NCBI GenBank assembly: GCA_963801505.1
Contig: CAWDEY010000022.1
Span: forward strand, 1 to 64,000
Direction of reading: 5' to 3'
Length of the DNA: 64,000 nucleotides
DNA from: JAOUFP01 sp963801505
GTDB lineage: Bacteria > Nitrospirota > Thermodesulfovibrionia > Thermodesulfovibrionales > UBA6898
Shown: piece by piece, positions 1 through 11,295 of the stretch
Numbering within the stretch: the first letter of the stretch is position 1
Layout: every line of letters begins with the position of its first letter
The notes under the pieces: model-generated
Databases searched by the model: none
What the model saw: only the letters and a program-made list of their open reading frames with translations
What the model was told of the DNA's origin: nothing
Program-made: the position numbers and the translations under genes

Positions 1-1511
1 ATCCATAACGGCGGATGGTTCGGCAGCCACGACCACTGGGACTTTACATCAGTGAACCTCTACGGCTACGGCAGGACGCTCATCATCGATCCGGGCCAAT
101 ACGACTACAAACCCCCACCTGGCATCGACACCTACTGGGGCAGCAAGATCCACTCTATGTTGGTGCTCGAGGGCGCGATGTGAAACGAGAGCCTGGACCT
201 AGTCGCTGGGCTACAATCAGCCATCGACTGGTTCGATGGTCGCATTTCGGCTACAGCTACCTCGACGGCGTGGACTACGTCAGACGGCGCATTGCTTACG
301 TCAGGCCCGACTACTTCCTGATTGATGACTCCGCGAAGACGACGCGCAACACGGACTGGGCCCAGGTCTGGAACCTGACCGACCCCAACGCCCGCGTCGA
401 CGAGGTAGCCGGAACCATCGAGACGACATTCCCGCGCGGCGGCGATGTCTTGATCCTGAACCAGGACAGCGCGAAGTCAACGGTGGAGCGCGCGCCAGGC
501 GTCACGGCAGCCACGGACGAAAAGACCGCGATCTTCAGGCTCGGTCAGAAGACTGACAATCCGAGATTTCAGACGCTGGTTTTCCCCTACGAAGCGGCGA
601 GCCGCCCGAACGTGAAGTGTGATCGGATTCTGCCTGACGGTCGGAGTCTGAGTGATCTGCACTACGGCGTGCGCGTCGCCACTCCCGGTGGCTTCGACTG
701 GGCGGTGTTCGGCGAGCCGGGGATTCGGGCAGCCTACCGCAACGGCAAGCATGCGGCGGAGGCTGATTTCGCGGTCGTGCGTATGAGCAAAGCGGGTCAG
801 GTCAGAGTTTTGCGTGGTCGTTCGGTAGCGAGCTTGTGTTCGACGGCAACGTTCTGGCCAGAACCGACAAGACCGTGCTTAGTCTCTCGTGCGGTATACG
901 AGGGAGAGAGGCGTCCGGCGAAGCGCGCGAGCCGGATGCCACGATTGCTATAGCCGCGCGTAGTTGCCGGGACCTCGTTCTGAACGGACAGCATGTGACC
1001 GCCCCGTGGTTAGAGGCGGCTTCTACTTCCCATTCGCCGGTCACCGCGCACGGTGGTAGCCGACGACCTAAGCAGCTTCGACAAGATCACTAAGACCAAC
1101 GAGTGGACCTCGGTCGCCGACCCGAGCGCATGGTCCGGCGGCTACACTCATCATGAGACCGATCTGGGCCGCCATGAGTCCGGTGAATATGTGCTCCAGG
1201 TGCCCAAGAGCGGGACATACGGCGTGGAGGTCTTTCTGCCTCGCATCACGATGCTACCTTCCGACCGGGTCGAATACAGTGTGCCGGCGGCTCTGGGCAA
1301 GGTGGCTGACCCCGGCGGGGCGATCGTTGCAGCGCAAAAGGACAGCGGCTCATACGTGTTCACGCTGAACCAGCAGGCGATGGCGGGATGGGTGAAGCTT
1401 GGCGACTTCGCCCTTAACCAAGGCGAGCTGAGAATCCGCGCAACCAACGTCACCTCGACTGACGGGCTCTACTTCATAGCCGACGCCGTGCGGCTTGTGT
1501 GCCCGAACTAG
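1..1511 (+). pseudogene. Heparinase II/III-like polysaccharide lyase, frameshifted, 5' end missing
   Basis: Pieces of one secreted polysaccharide-lyase-type protein appear in successive frames. Frame 1 (1-183) holds a HDHWDF / YGYGRTLIIDPGQYDY stretch typical of the heparinase II/III beta-sandwich domain. Frame 3 (about 183-805) continues through YFLIDDSAKTTRN and DWAQVWNL. Frame 2 (about 805-1010) carries DLVLNGQHVTAP. From about 1050 to 1511 a final frame encodes a golvesin/xanthan-lyase-like carbohydrate-associated domain (GYTHHETDLG, GEYVLQV, YFIADAVRLV). At least three frame changes occur in 1.5 kb, so this is either a decayed gene or error-rich consensus. G+C and domain types differ from the window beyond 6.5 kb. 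The family call is fairly safe; the substrate is unknown. Confidence 0.6.
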
Positions 1512-1514
1512 CAG

Positions 1515-4500
1515 CTACATCACGCTGACGTCGTCGATGTAGAGCGCCGCGCCGCTGGTGGTGCCCGGATGCGCGGCGCCACCGACCATGATCGTCACAT
1601 ACCCGCTAGAATCGGCAGTTACCGTCATCGTCCGGTTGACCCACGTGTTCAATTGGCCCCAATTGTCGGTTGTGATCCACTGGTAGCGGCTGTTGCTATA
1701 GGCAGTCGCCGGGTTATTCTGTCCACTGCCGGGATTCCGGCACATGATCGTGGGACAATTCCCGTTTGTGTGGTAACCCCAAGCGCTGAACGTAGCAGTT
1801 GCGCCGGGCCCACCGAGGTTTACGCTCTGGGATGCAATGCCCATCTTGCCGGGGCTGCCGCAGTCTGGCAGAAGCAGAACGCGAGGGCGTGGCCTCCACC
1901 GTGCTTGGTGCCCGTCGAATCCCAGGTGTTGAACGGATAGCTGGTATCGTTGTTCCAACTCCATCCTGATACGTTCGGGTTTGGCAATTGGCTGGTGTGA
2001 CCGCCGCAAGTGACGGCCCAGCCGGTACCGTAGAACCCGCTTTCGAATGTACCATTGGTCAGCCGCTGGACTGGGCCGCTGGACGTCAGCGTGAGATTGA
2101 CAGTTGTGGCCTCGCAGGCGATGACCTGTACGCCGGTCGTCGTCGGCAGAGTTGTAAGCCGTCTTAGACGCAGTCACGCTATACGCGCCCGCAGGCACGT
2201 TGGTGATTGTGTATGCCCCACCGGTACCGCTCGTCGCCGAGTTGGCAGGGCCTCGGGTTCGTCAGAAACGAGCACCCTGAAAGGCCTCCACCTCCCTGCA
2301 CACTCACCGTGCCGGATATCGTGCCCGGACTCGACGTCAGGACCAAATCGGCCGTGGCGGTTAACTCGCGAGACTACCACGTTGGACTGAGTCGCGTTGA
2401 TGTAGCCACTTTTCGAGGCCGTCACGCTGTAGGTTCCCGGCGGCACGTTCGTCATCGAATACGTGCCGTATCTGTTTGTTGTCGTGGAATATCCGCCGGG
2501 GTTCGGCAGGACACTGTGGCGCTGCCTATGCCCACTCCGCCCGCGATGACGGTTCCCGAGATGCCGCCATTAGTGGGTGTTGCGACAAATGGGGTCAGAT
2601 CGTTCCAGTCTCGCATGTGTATGTAGGCGCGGTTACCGTCCAGTCCGGGTTGTTCGGTATGCTGCCCTCCACTATACCGGTCACGCCGACGGTGTCGTCG
2701 TTCGGCCAGGTCCGGGGCGCCCGGCACGGCCCATCACGCCCGCTCTCGGTGAACAACCCGTAGAGGTTCTTCACCTTGCTGCCGTCGTCCACAAAGATGT
2801 AGTTGCTCGTCTTGTAGGTTACCTCCCGGCTATCCTGACCAGCAGCCCCACGTTGTTCAGGCCGGTGCCGTCCCTCACGCCTACTGACCATGGGCCCGGC
2901 GTGCCACCGCCCACACTGCCGCATTTCATTGCGACCGGATACTGAGAGCGTTGCACGGGCGGAGACTTCGCTGACGGTGGTGTCCATCCATCACCCGCTC
3001 GGCGGCATGGCCGCTGAGCACCCTGGTCGACATTCTTCCGGACACGTTCACCCGGTCTCCCGGCGCCAGGCCGGTCTGGATCGTCGCCATCCGCAGCCCC
3101 GAGCTCCGTCCGACTCCTGCACGTAGATGCAGCCGTCGGTCGTAGTGAAATCGGCGCTCACTACCTTGGCGTTGATGTCGACCAGCCAGTCGTCGGGCAG
3201 GTGTCTTCACGTAAGAACAGGTGGTTCGGACGGGCGTCGCCGCGGCGTGCGCCGCGTTGGAGGAGTGGTTGTCGGAGTCATGCGCGAACGCTGCCGTCGT
3301 CGTACGTGAGGCCGTTGGTTGCTCCTGAGTGGGTAAAGCTCTCGACGCGCCCGGCACGGTCGCCCTGTCGCAGAGCAGATCGATCCGTCGGCTGGGCCGG
3401 TCGGGTAGCCCGTCGTCTTGTATCGGGTCATGGTCGCGTGGAAGTAGATTCTGGGTCGGGTTCGTCCATGCCAGCCGCACCATGCCGTCGGAGGGCGTCG
3501 CCACGAAGCGGTCGGCGGTGACGGCGGATCGGCGGTGATGATGAGGTCCAGGTCGCCGTGCCGCTCGGGGGCACGACGACCCCCTCTATCGTCTGCCCGT
3601 GTAACCGTCCTTGTTCGCTGAGAACGTGCGTGTGCCGCTGGGTACTCCGAGCGGATCGGCTCCACCCGCGGTGATACGGTGACGTCAGCGCCGGAGCCGA
3701 CGCGGCTCCCGGCAATGCCCTCCCAAACTCGTCTCGGACAAATCCCTGCGCCGTTGCGTCCGGAGGCGGATTACCCTCTCGTATCGAGAAATACTGCTGC
3801 GGCTCCTCGGTGCCCCAATGCTCCCACGAGGCATAAGGGTTCCGTCGGGCCGGCGCATACCTCCGCGTCCACTACCATCGCGCCCGCCAAGCCCACCGAC
3901 ACCAGCTCCCGGGGCCTGCCACACGCCGCCCTGCCACCGAGACGCCGTAATCTGATCATCGGTGGCCTTGCAGTAGACCAGGTAGAAGTCGGTGGTACCG
4001 GGATCGCCGTCACGCCTGCGAATCCCGTTGACTCAGTCGACTACGCTGCTCTATCGGTCCCCATCCGATGCCGGGAGTGTAGATTCGGGTCCAGACCCGG
4101 CTCGTCCTTCTCCCACATCACCAGAATGTGGCCCGCCGTATTTACCGCAATATCATTGCCGGCAGAACCAGCCCGGGCTCGCCACCACCACCTGCGGCTC
4201 CAGTAGTTGCCATTGAAGCGCTGTAGCAAATGCTGATGACTCCGCCTACACTTGTGCCGTAGCTGCGGTAGACGGTCCCGTCGTGAGGCTTCGGCACATG
4301 CCGCAGACCGGTATTGGTCGTCGGCGGTCTGGTTCATGTTTGTGAGCGTGCCCCAGGACGAGCCGTTGTATGCCCTCCAGTAAGAGGTCCTTCTCCAGTC
4401 CGCCTGCCAGTAGCTCATCATCACGTCGGGGCATCGGCTAGGGCGCCGTCCGGGCATATGTGCGGCCAGCTCGTATCGTCGGTGTTGGTTATCTCCTGCC

Positions 4501-4890
4501 ACGAGAATGTCTGGCCGCCGTCCGTAGACTTCGCCCAGCCTATCTCCAGGGGGCTGTCCCAGTCTTCCCACACCACGTGGATGTCGCCGTTTCCTGCCTC
4601 GCAGATGTTCCCGTTCGGTACATAGCCGTATCGCACTACGAGCTTCGGCGTCATGTAGCCGTTGTTGTAGCGTCGGTAGACTGTCTGCCAGGGAGAGCTG
4701 CAGTTCGAGTAGATCGACGTGGAATCCCGCCGTATCTTGAGGCGCTGAGTTTGGCGTTCTTTACTGACACTGGCTCCGAGGGATCGTTCAGCAACTGGGA
4801 TGCCACCCAGCCGGCGTGTGCCGCCGAGCAGGCAAAGCAAGCCATGAGCAGCGCGATCAGTCCACGCAAGATAACCTTTGAGCTAGCCAT
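1515..4890 (-). pseudogene. Large secreted multidomain protein (BNR-like, FN3, OB-fold, PEGA-like), heavily frameshifted
   Basis: The minus strand opens at 4890 with a clear signal peptide (MASSKVILRGLIALLMACF, ending SAAHA). Reading through changing frames gives BNR/sialidase-like text (GDIHVVWEDWD, STDGGQTFSW), then an FN3-type unit (GMVRLAWTNPTQN), an OB-fold-like repeat (NYIFVDDGSKVKN, GIVEGSIPNN) and carboxypeptidase-regulatory-like units (PPGTYSVTASKSGY). It ends in YIDDVSVM just before 1515. The order is consistent with one protein of roughly 1100 residues, but the frame changes many times and two genes cannot be excluded. It converges on the lyase gene, whose stop lies three bases away. 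This belongs to the foreign-looking left arm of the contig. Confidence 0.5.
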
Positions 4891-5060
4891 TCTACTATCT
4901 TCCTTTCCCGTTCTTCCCAGGGAGGCAGAACCCACAAGACAAGAGTCAAGTAAATCGTTTAACAGTCCCAATTGCAGATTACTGCACAAATGACCGTTTG
5001 TCAATGCCTATTGCGAAGTTGGATTATGAATGCGCAGCATGCCAATGAAGCGACTGGAGA

Positions 5061-6468
5061 TCACAGACCGTCTTGCCGCAGGATGTCGTTCAGCGAGCGA
5101 GCGTGTATGCACCTGCGATTCGTCGGCCAAGCAGCTCGGAACGCTGCCCTCCACGACACCTACACAGCTCGCCGTCGCTTCCCGACTGACACGCCCGGGT
5201 CGAACAGGCAGCGGACCATGACCCCCGTCCGTCCAAGTATATCCCGGAATATTGCTGCCGTCGTCGATCCATAGGTAGTTGTTGACCCTGCAACTGACGC
5301 GCCCGGTTATCTTCACAAGCGCACCGACGTTGTTGAGCCCGACGCCCTCCACCACGCCGGGAACGAGCAGTCCGGTAGGTCCCCCGCCGACCGACAGGCA
5401 GGGCATCGCGACAGGCCTAAGCGGTTCGCCCGCGCTGATCTTGTTGACTGTCGCATTCGCGATCTGCCTCTCCGAGCGCTGTCCGCTCATCGAGCGGAAG
5501 CTGACCGACCCGGACACATCCACTCTGTCGCCCAACGCCAATCCGGTGTTCGAGGTGACAACCCTGATCCCGCAGGTCCGCTGCGAGGCCGCGACATAGA
5601 CAACCCCGTCTTCAGGGAAGACGGCGGAACCAACAACCCCGCTGAGTCTGACCGGCGTATTGTCGGGCGGCGGCCTATCGTCCCGAGACTGGGCCTGGGA
5701 GGCAGAGCTCGAGACGTTTGACGATATCGAATAGTGATGGGCCTGATCGTAGGCCAACGCGCTGTAGTAGTATGTGACACCGGGCTGTGGGCCGAAGTAA
5801 GTAAATGAGTCGCCTGAGCCGGGCGCAGCGCTGCGGTCGCAGACCGGCGATCCCCCAGCCGGGTGCGCCAGGATAGCCGGTCGACTCATCGGATAAACTG
5901 TGCCTGCAAAGTCCGCGGTCGGGTTAGTCCACGAAAGGCGCACTCCGGAATCGACCGGGTCCCGCTCTGAACCCGGAGACAGGACCTGGTGGCCCGTCCT
6001 TGGGTCAAGAGTCACTGGGAAGTGGTCGCGATAGTAGGTTCCTACCAGCTTGAGACTGTAGTTGTAGCGCCACAGCCCGAGAGTAATCCTCGAAGGTGTG
6101 GTTCGGATCAGTGCCGTAGCTTGCGGCGTCGAAAGTCATCCACTGAATGCCGCCGGCGATGTTCTGTGCCGCGAATGCCGTCAGGTGGCTTGTATATACA
6201 CTGAGCTGCTCGGTCTCGTTGTAGGCTGTTATCAGCTGGCCATAGCAGTTGCACGGGTTGGGATTCGAGGGCCAACCGAACTCCTCGCACAGGATCGGCT
6301 TCTGGTTCGATCCCCATGTATGACCTGATGTCTGTGATCTCCTGCGTAACGTTGGGCCAATACGAGTGGAATATAGCGATGTCCACAAAGCCGACCACAT
6401 CGTTCACGTTCTCCCACCACCTCATCCCGGCGGAAACGCGGTGGTTTGAGTCGATTGCGCGCATTTTG
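5061..6468 (-). pseudogene. Glycoside-hydrolase-like / FN3 / OB-fold protein, 5' truncated at contig junction, frameshifted
   Basis: From the junction near 6468 the minus strand reads RAIDSNHRVSAGMRWW and VDIAIFHSYWPNV. After a frame change near 6310 it continues as KPILCEEFGWPSNPN and GGIQWMTFDA, which resembles the late part of a TIM-barrel cellulase-type hydrolase (an E in a conserved EFG context). After another change near 6010 comes an FN3 unit (GVRLSWTNPTADFAGT) and an OB-fold repeat (NTPVRLSGVVGSAVFPEDG, GIRVVTSNTG, NNYLWIDDGSN). A four-base duplication near 5095-5105 would explain loss of the expected ending LNDILRQDGL, whose stop is at 5061-5063. It is probably secreted. Its N-terminus is replaced by kinase coding sequence. 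Confidence 0.5.
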
Positions 6469-6485
6469 CAGATCCGCGCATTTTG
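6458..6485. other. Probable chimeric junction with 11-bp direct repeat
   Basis: The 11-mer CGCGCATTTTG occurs at 6458-6468 and again at 6475-6485. On the higher-coordinate side the minus strand encodes a histidine kinase dimerisation region; on the lower side it encodes a glycoside-hydrolase-like protein in the same frame. Base composition, frame integrity and protein types all switch here. Microhomology of this length is typical of assembly or amplification chimeras. Confidence 0.7.
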
Positions 6486-7547
6486 GTAGACAATATTTAG
6501 GTCTTCCTCAGTCTGCCCATGGGCCGGGCATTCCTTGCGAAGCAGCTTGGTATATCCCAGGATCAGGCTAAGGGGATTGTTGATCTCGTGGGCCACGCCT
6601 GCGGCCAGTTGCCCGATGGAAGCGAGTTTGTCGGCCTGCCGCACCCGCTCCTCCATCTCCTTTCTTTCCTCTTCTGATTTTTTCAGGTATCCCATCATCC
6701 GGTTGAAAGATTCAGCCAGTTCGTATACTTCCTCGTAGTCCCGTGAGTCAAAATGAATGTCGAGACCGCGGTGTCCGTTTACTACTTCCTTGAAAAAAGA
6801 ACTCACCCGTTTCAGAGGTACCACAGCCAGCCGGTAATGAAAGTAATTTAGGACGGCAAAAAGTACCGCCATGCCGGCGATCCCCAGAAGGAAAAAGAAA
6901 AAGGCGACCTGTCGCAACTGCCGGAAGGTGGCACTTACCGGGGCCGCAATCGACTCAAGGCCGACTACCTCGCCGACCTTACGGAAACGTCCGTGCACTT
7001 TCCCGTAATGGCGGTTAAGGGACTCAGGTGAAACAGCAGGATCTCCGTGGCAAAGCAGGCACTGCTCCTCCATGACAATCGCCTTGAGGTGGATAAAGTA
7101 ATCCTCGCCGTTTCTGGTGATCAGGCCCCTCCATTCCTTCTTCGACGTCCGGTCATTCTGAAACAGCCTGATATAGCCTTCTTCAAAGGCATCGGCCTTG
7201 TTGCTGGGATTCATGGGATCAATAGCGACCCTCCGGTAAACGTAGCGGGGGAACCTCTGTTTGAATCTCTTCATGATCCCTGTGTTTATAAAGGAACTGG
7301 ACATGACCTGGTTGATGAAGACGTTCCCGGGCAGGTCATGGAATATCTGGGGCCGAAGCTCATCGCGGACATATTCCATTGTAGCGTCGATATACCCCAT
7401 CAGGATATCTGTTTTCTCGTAGGCCTCCCTTATGAACATTTTTTTCAGATAATCATAGGTCAGGAAGGAAAAAACAGTGATGACACATAACAGGATGATA
7501 CCCAATCCGAACATGAATTTTGCCGAGAGCGTTGATCTAAGCTGCAT
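6469..7547 (-). CDS. c-haem sensor histidine kinase, truncated at the junction
   Basis: Membrane sensor kinase. Segments in order: TM1 near residues 12-32, a long extracytoplasmic sensor domain with a c-type haem motif CLLCH near residue 165 (Tll0287/DUF3365-like layout), TM2 near 215-237, HAMP, a short coiled coil, and HisKA with the phosphoacceptor motif AHEINNPL. The sequence stops being kinase-like at NARIC, about 20 residues before the HATPase domain would be expected, because coding continues into unrelated glycosidase text. The ATG at 7547 overlaps the stop of a short upstream frame (TGATG). Gene type is certain; the missing ATPase half is probably an assembly effect, not natural truncation. 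Confidence 0.8.
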
Positions 7548-7639
7548 CAATGTCTCATACTCAAGGCTGTCTCCGGCATTTCCGAAGCTGCACCCAAAAA
7601 CAGTCCAGCTGCTATAAGAATAACTTTTCTATTTTTCAT
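7547..7639 (-). CDS. Short signal-peptide-like ORF upstream of the sensor kinase
   Basis: A 30-codon frame starting MKNRKVILIAAGLFLGAA and ending SMRH overlaps the kinase start by one base (TGATG), the layout of translational coupling. It has a basic start and hydrophobic core like a secretory signal. It could be a leader, the remnant of an exported protein whose body was lost, or a frameshifted beginning of the kinase gene. No function is assigned. Confidence 0.3.
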   Translation of the reverse strand: MKNRKVILIAAGLFLGAASEMPETALSMRH

Positions 7640-7737
7640 GCTCTATTCTAATTCTGTTCCGGGCTTTCTTTTAAAAGCATGGTCCCCCTGTTATCAACCG
7701 AACATCGAACTATATTGTTTATTATAGCCGAAAGTAA

Positions 7738-7761
7738 AGAGGGCTGCCACAGCAGCCCTCT
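7738..7761 (-). terminator. Intrinsic terminator hairpin after the first MFS gene
   Basis: A perfect 10-bp stem (AGAGGGCTGC / GCAGCCCTCT) with a 4-nt loop lies 35 bases beyond the likely stop of the MFS gene. Reading on the minus strand it is followed by a T-rich stretch (TTTACTTT). Confidence 0.7.
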
Positions 7762-7795
7762 GAAAAGGCAATAAATCCGTATGGCTCAGAGGGGT

Positions 7796-9309
7796 CTATG
7801 CAGCATCCACAAATTCTTTCGCTGCCTCGGCAGCTTCCGGGTCAATTTCCGCTTTATTGGCAGACTGAAAAGACGGCAGAGAGGAGATTGAGGGCGAGGA
7901 GGACACCTATCACAACAAGGAACCCGTGCATAAAGGCGCTGTCCTTGATGGTAACAGGGATGCTGCTGTTGCTGAATACGTGCTGAACATTGGGGTATCC
8001 TTTCTCAGCCAGATAGTTATGCTCCAAAGTGGTAAATATAACTCCGGATATATCGACCCCGAAGATAAGTCCCAGCGACCGCATCATGTTCAGGACGCCT
8101 CCTGCCACACCTAGTTTTTCCTTTGGGTGCTGAGCCCATGATCGCGCTGTTGTTTGGCGGGGTGAACAAGCCCATTCCAATCCCCAGGAGGACCAGCACA
8201 GACACCAGCAGCGGCAGCTGCACCGACGCTCCCATAAACATGAGGGCAAAACAGGCCAGGGATGAAACAAGCATCCCCGAAGTGGTCATGATCCTGTGCC
8301 CGTACTTGTCCGAGATATGGCCGGAAAAGGGGGCCACCAGCGCCATTGCCAGAGGGATAGGTGTCAGCAGGGCCCCGGTAAGCGCGATGCTGTAACCCAA
8401 TACGTTTTGGAAATAAAAGGGCATCATGAACATGATAGCAAACAGCACATAGTAAGACATCATGCCTGTGAGGTTGCCCAGCAAAAACGTAGCGTTCTTA
8501 AATAGTTTGAGGTCTATCAGAGGATACTCAACCTTAAGCTCCGTAACAACGAAAAGGGACAGAAGCACTATGCCGGAGGCGAAATACATCATTATGGTAT
8601 GTGACCCCCAGCCGAGCTTCACTCCCTCGTTGAAGGCCATCACTATAAAGGCCAGTCCTGAGGCAAAAAGCACGGTCCCCAGATAGTCGACCTTCTCCTT
8701 CTTTTCCATCTTCTGGTTGGGCGGAAGAATATAAAGGGCTGCTATGGTCCCCAGTATGCCGATCGGGATATTCACATAGAAGATCGCCCTCCAGCCTACG
8801 GTGGCTATCAGGATGCCTCCCACAAACGGCCCCACAGACATTGATATCGCCTGGACCGCCCCCTGTATGCCTATGGCCTTGCCCCGCTCATTGGCCGGAA
8901 AGGCGTGCGTTATAAGAGCAACAGAGTTGGCCTGCAGAAGCCCGGCCCCGACTGCCTGGATTACGCGGGCGCCTATCATGAAGCCTGCTGTGTTAGCCAT
9001 GCCGCAAAACAGAGAACCCACGGAGAAAACCACGAACCCTATATTGTAAAGCTTGGACCTTCCGTACATATCGGCCAGCCTTCCAAAGAGAGGCAGAAAA
9101 ATGGTCAGCGTCAACATATAGGCCATCGCTATCCACTCGATGACCGCCATTGAGACGCCGAAGGTGTTCTTGAGTGTCGGCATGGCCACGTTTACGATGC
9201 TTACGTCAAGGGCCGACATCGTGGCCCCCAGCAGGACCGTTGAAAGAATAAACCACTTCCAGCTGGAACGTGCTGAAATTTTAGGATGCGGAAATTGTAA
9301 CTTGCTCAT
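7796..9309 (-). CDS. DHA2-family MFS drug exporter (EmrB/QacA type), copy 1, C-terminal frameshift
   Basis: 14-TM-type multidrug:H+ antiporter of the inner membrane. The N-terminal half has ALDVSIVNVAMPTL (motif D1), GRLADMYGRSKLYNIG (motif A) and GWRAIFYVNIPIG (motif C region). The reading frame is intact from 9309 to about 8125, then shifts at an A-rich tract (AAAGGAAAAAC); the other frame continues as KLGVAGGVLNMMRSLGL and AFMHGFLVVIGVLL. A second slip near 7862 would extend the C-terminus as ANKAEIDPEAAEAAKEF to a stop at 7796. A good ribosome site (AAGGAG) precedes the ATG. The neighbouring gene is a close tandem paralogue. The frameshifts may be consensus errors. The substrate is not predictable. 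Confidence 0.75.
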
Positions 9310-9374
9310 TTAAAATAACTCCTTTTAAAGTTTTGATTGGAAATCTGAAAGATTCCGGTTTTCTTAATTTACCC

Positions 9375-11295
9375 CTAATTTACATTGTTCAGGAGATCAA
9401 GGCCCACTCTCGCAACACCAGTTCCGTGTTCAACAATTCTATTACCCTCAATAGAGAGTTTTTTTACCATTACGCCGTGCTTTATCACATCAGCTTCCAT
9501 GTGATCTCCACGCGGCATTACCTCTATGCTGACATCCGTATCATTGTATTTTTTGGCATAATAAGCCATGGCAAGCTTCTTGGCATCTGAAACACTTTGG
9601 TCTTGTCCGGGCACAGAACGGTTTGCCACCTGGGTTTCACTTTGGACCGTCTGAGGGAAAAGAGTGCCTTCGCTTCTGATTCTGGAAGAGGCAAAGGCGC
9701 CCACGACGCCGGCAAAGAGCAGGAGCATTATAAAAAGCGCCGTGCCCCTTGCTTCCTGACTGAAGCCATTAAAAAACCCTGAAGAAATAACAACCGTACC
9801 GGCCGCTTCATGATCTATAATAGCGGCTCTTTTGACCCTCCTGGCCGCTGAAAGGAAGGCCGACAGAACATTGATTGCCAAAAGGACCGCCAGCACGACA
9901 AGAAAACCGTGCATAAAGGCGTCAGCTTTGACTGGCATAGGAATGCTGCCGTTGCTGAACACGTGCTGAGCATTGGGATATCCTTTCTCAGTCAGGTAGC
10001 CATGCTCCCAGGGTGGTGAACAAAACTCCGGATATGTTTATCCCGAAGATAAGCCCAAGAGAGCGTGTCATGTTCAGAACGCCTCCCGCCACCCCCAGCT
10101 TGTCCCTCGGGGCTGCGCCCATAATAGCACTGTTGTTTGACGGAGTGAACAAGCCCATCCCAATACCCAGGAGGGCCAACACGGCCACCAGCAGGGGCAG
10201 CTGCACCGATACTCCCATGAACATGAGGGCCATACAGGCCAGCGCCGAAATAAGCATCCCTGAAGTAGTCATGATCCTTGGCCCGTACTTGTCCGAGATA
10301 TGGCCGGAGAAGGGGGCGACTACAGCCATTGCAAGCAGAAGGGGTGTCAGCAGTGCCCCGGTAAGGGCAACACCATAACCCATCACTTTTTCAAGATAAA
10401 AGGGCATCAGGAACATGATCGCAAACAGCACATAATAGGACATCATGCCTGTGAGGTTCCCAAGCAAAAACGTGGCGTTCTTAAATAGCTTGAGGTCTAT
10501 CAGCGGAAACTCGACCTTCAGCTCCGTAACAACGAAAAGGGACAGGAACACGACGCCGGAGACGAAATACGTCATTATGGTATGCGAGCCCCACCCGAGT
10601 TTCACTCCCTCGTTAAAGGCCAGCATGATCAAACCGAGCCCGGAGGCAAAGAAAGCCGTCCCGAGGTAATCAATTTTCTGCTTCTCCTTCGCCTTGCTGT
10701 CACGGGGAAGTATAAAGAGGGCGGCAATAGTCCCAAGTATACCTATCGGGATATTCACATAGAAGATTGCCCTCCAGCCTACAGTGGCTATCAGGATGCC
10801 TCCCACAAAGGGGCCCACCGCCATCGCTATTGCCTGAACAGCACCCTGGATACCTATGGCCTTGCCCCGCTCGCTTGCCGGGAATGCCTGCGTAATAAGG
10901 GCGATGGAGTTGGCCTGCAAAAGCCCGGCCCCGACTGCCTGGATTACGCGGGATACTATCATAAAGCCTGCTGTGGTCGACATGCCGCAGAGTAACGAAC
11001 CCGCGGAAAAAACCAGGAGCCCTATATTATAGAGCCTGGACCTTCCGTACATATCGGCCAGCCTTCCAAATAAAGGCAGGAAAATGGTCAGCGTCAACAT
11101 ATAGGCCATGGCTATCCACTCGATGACCGCCATAGAGACGCCGAAGGTGTTCTTGAGTGTCGGCATGGCCACGTTTACGATGCTTACGTCAAGGGCCGAC
11201 ATGGTGGCCCCCAGTAAAACAGTGGACAGAATAAGCCATTTCCAGCTCGGATGCAGGGAAAGGTCTTTATGTATAATCTGTAACTTAGCGTTCAT
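9375..11295 (-). CDS. DHA2-family MFS drug exporter, copy 2, frameshifted, with C-terminal extension
   Basis: Tandem paralogue of the gene below it, near-identical over most transmembrane segments (ALDVSIVNVAMPTL, GRLADMYGRSRLYNIG, GWRAIFYVNIPIG). Start ATG at 11295 follows AGGGAG. The frame is intact to about 10013, where one extra G in CTGGGAGC breaks it; removing it restores LEHGYLTEKGYP and joins the downstream frame MFSNGSIPMPVKADAFMH. Unlike copy 1, the product continues about 120 residues past the transporter: one more hydrophobic segment (GTALFIMLLLFAGVVGAF), then a soluble tail (KKLAMAYYAKKYNDTDVSIE, GVMVKKLSIEGNRIVEHG) that I do not recognise. An inner-membrane exporter of unknown substrate. 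Confidence 0.75.

Noticed and set aside
6108..7547. A single 480-codon kinase/glycosidase fusion gene
   Set aside because: The second half is a shifted fragment of a hydrolase beyond an 11-bp repeat, with a further frame change near 6310; the ORF is a junction artefact.
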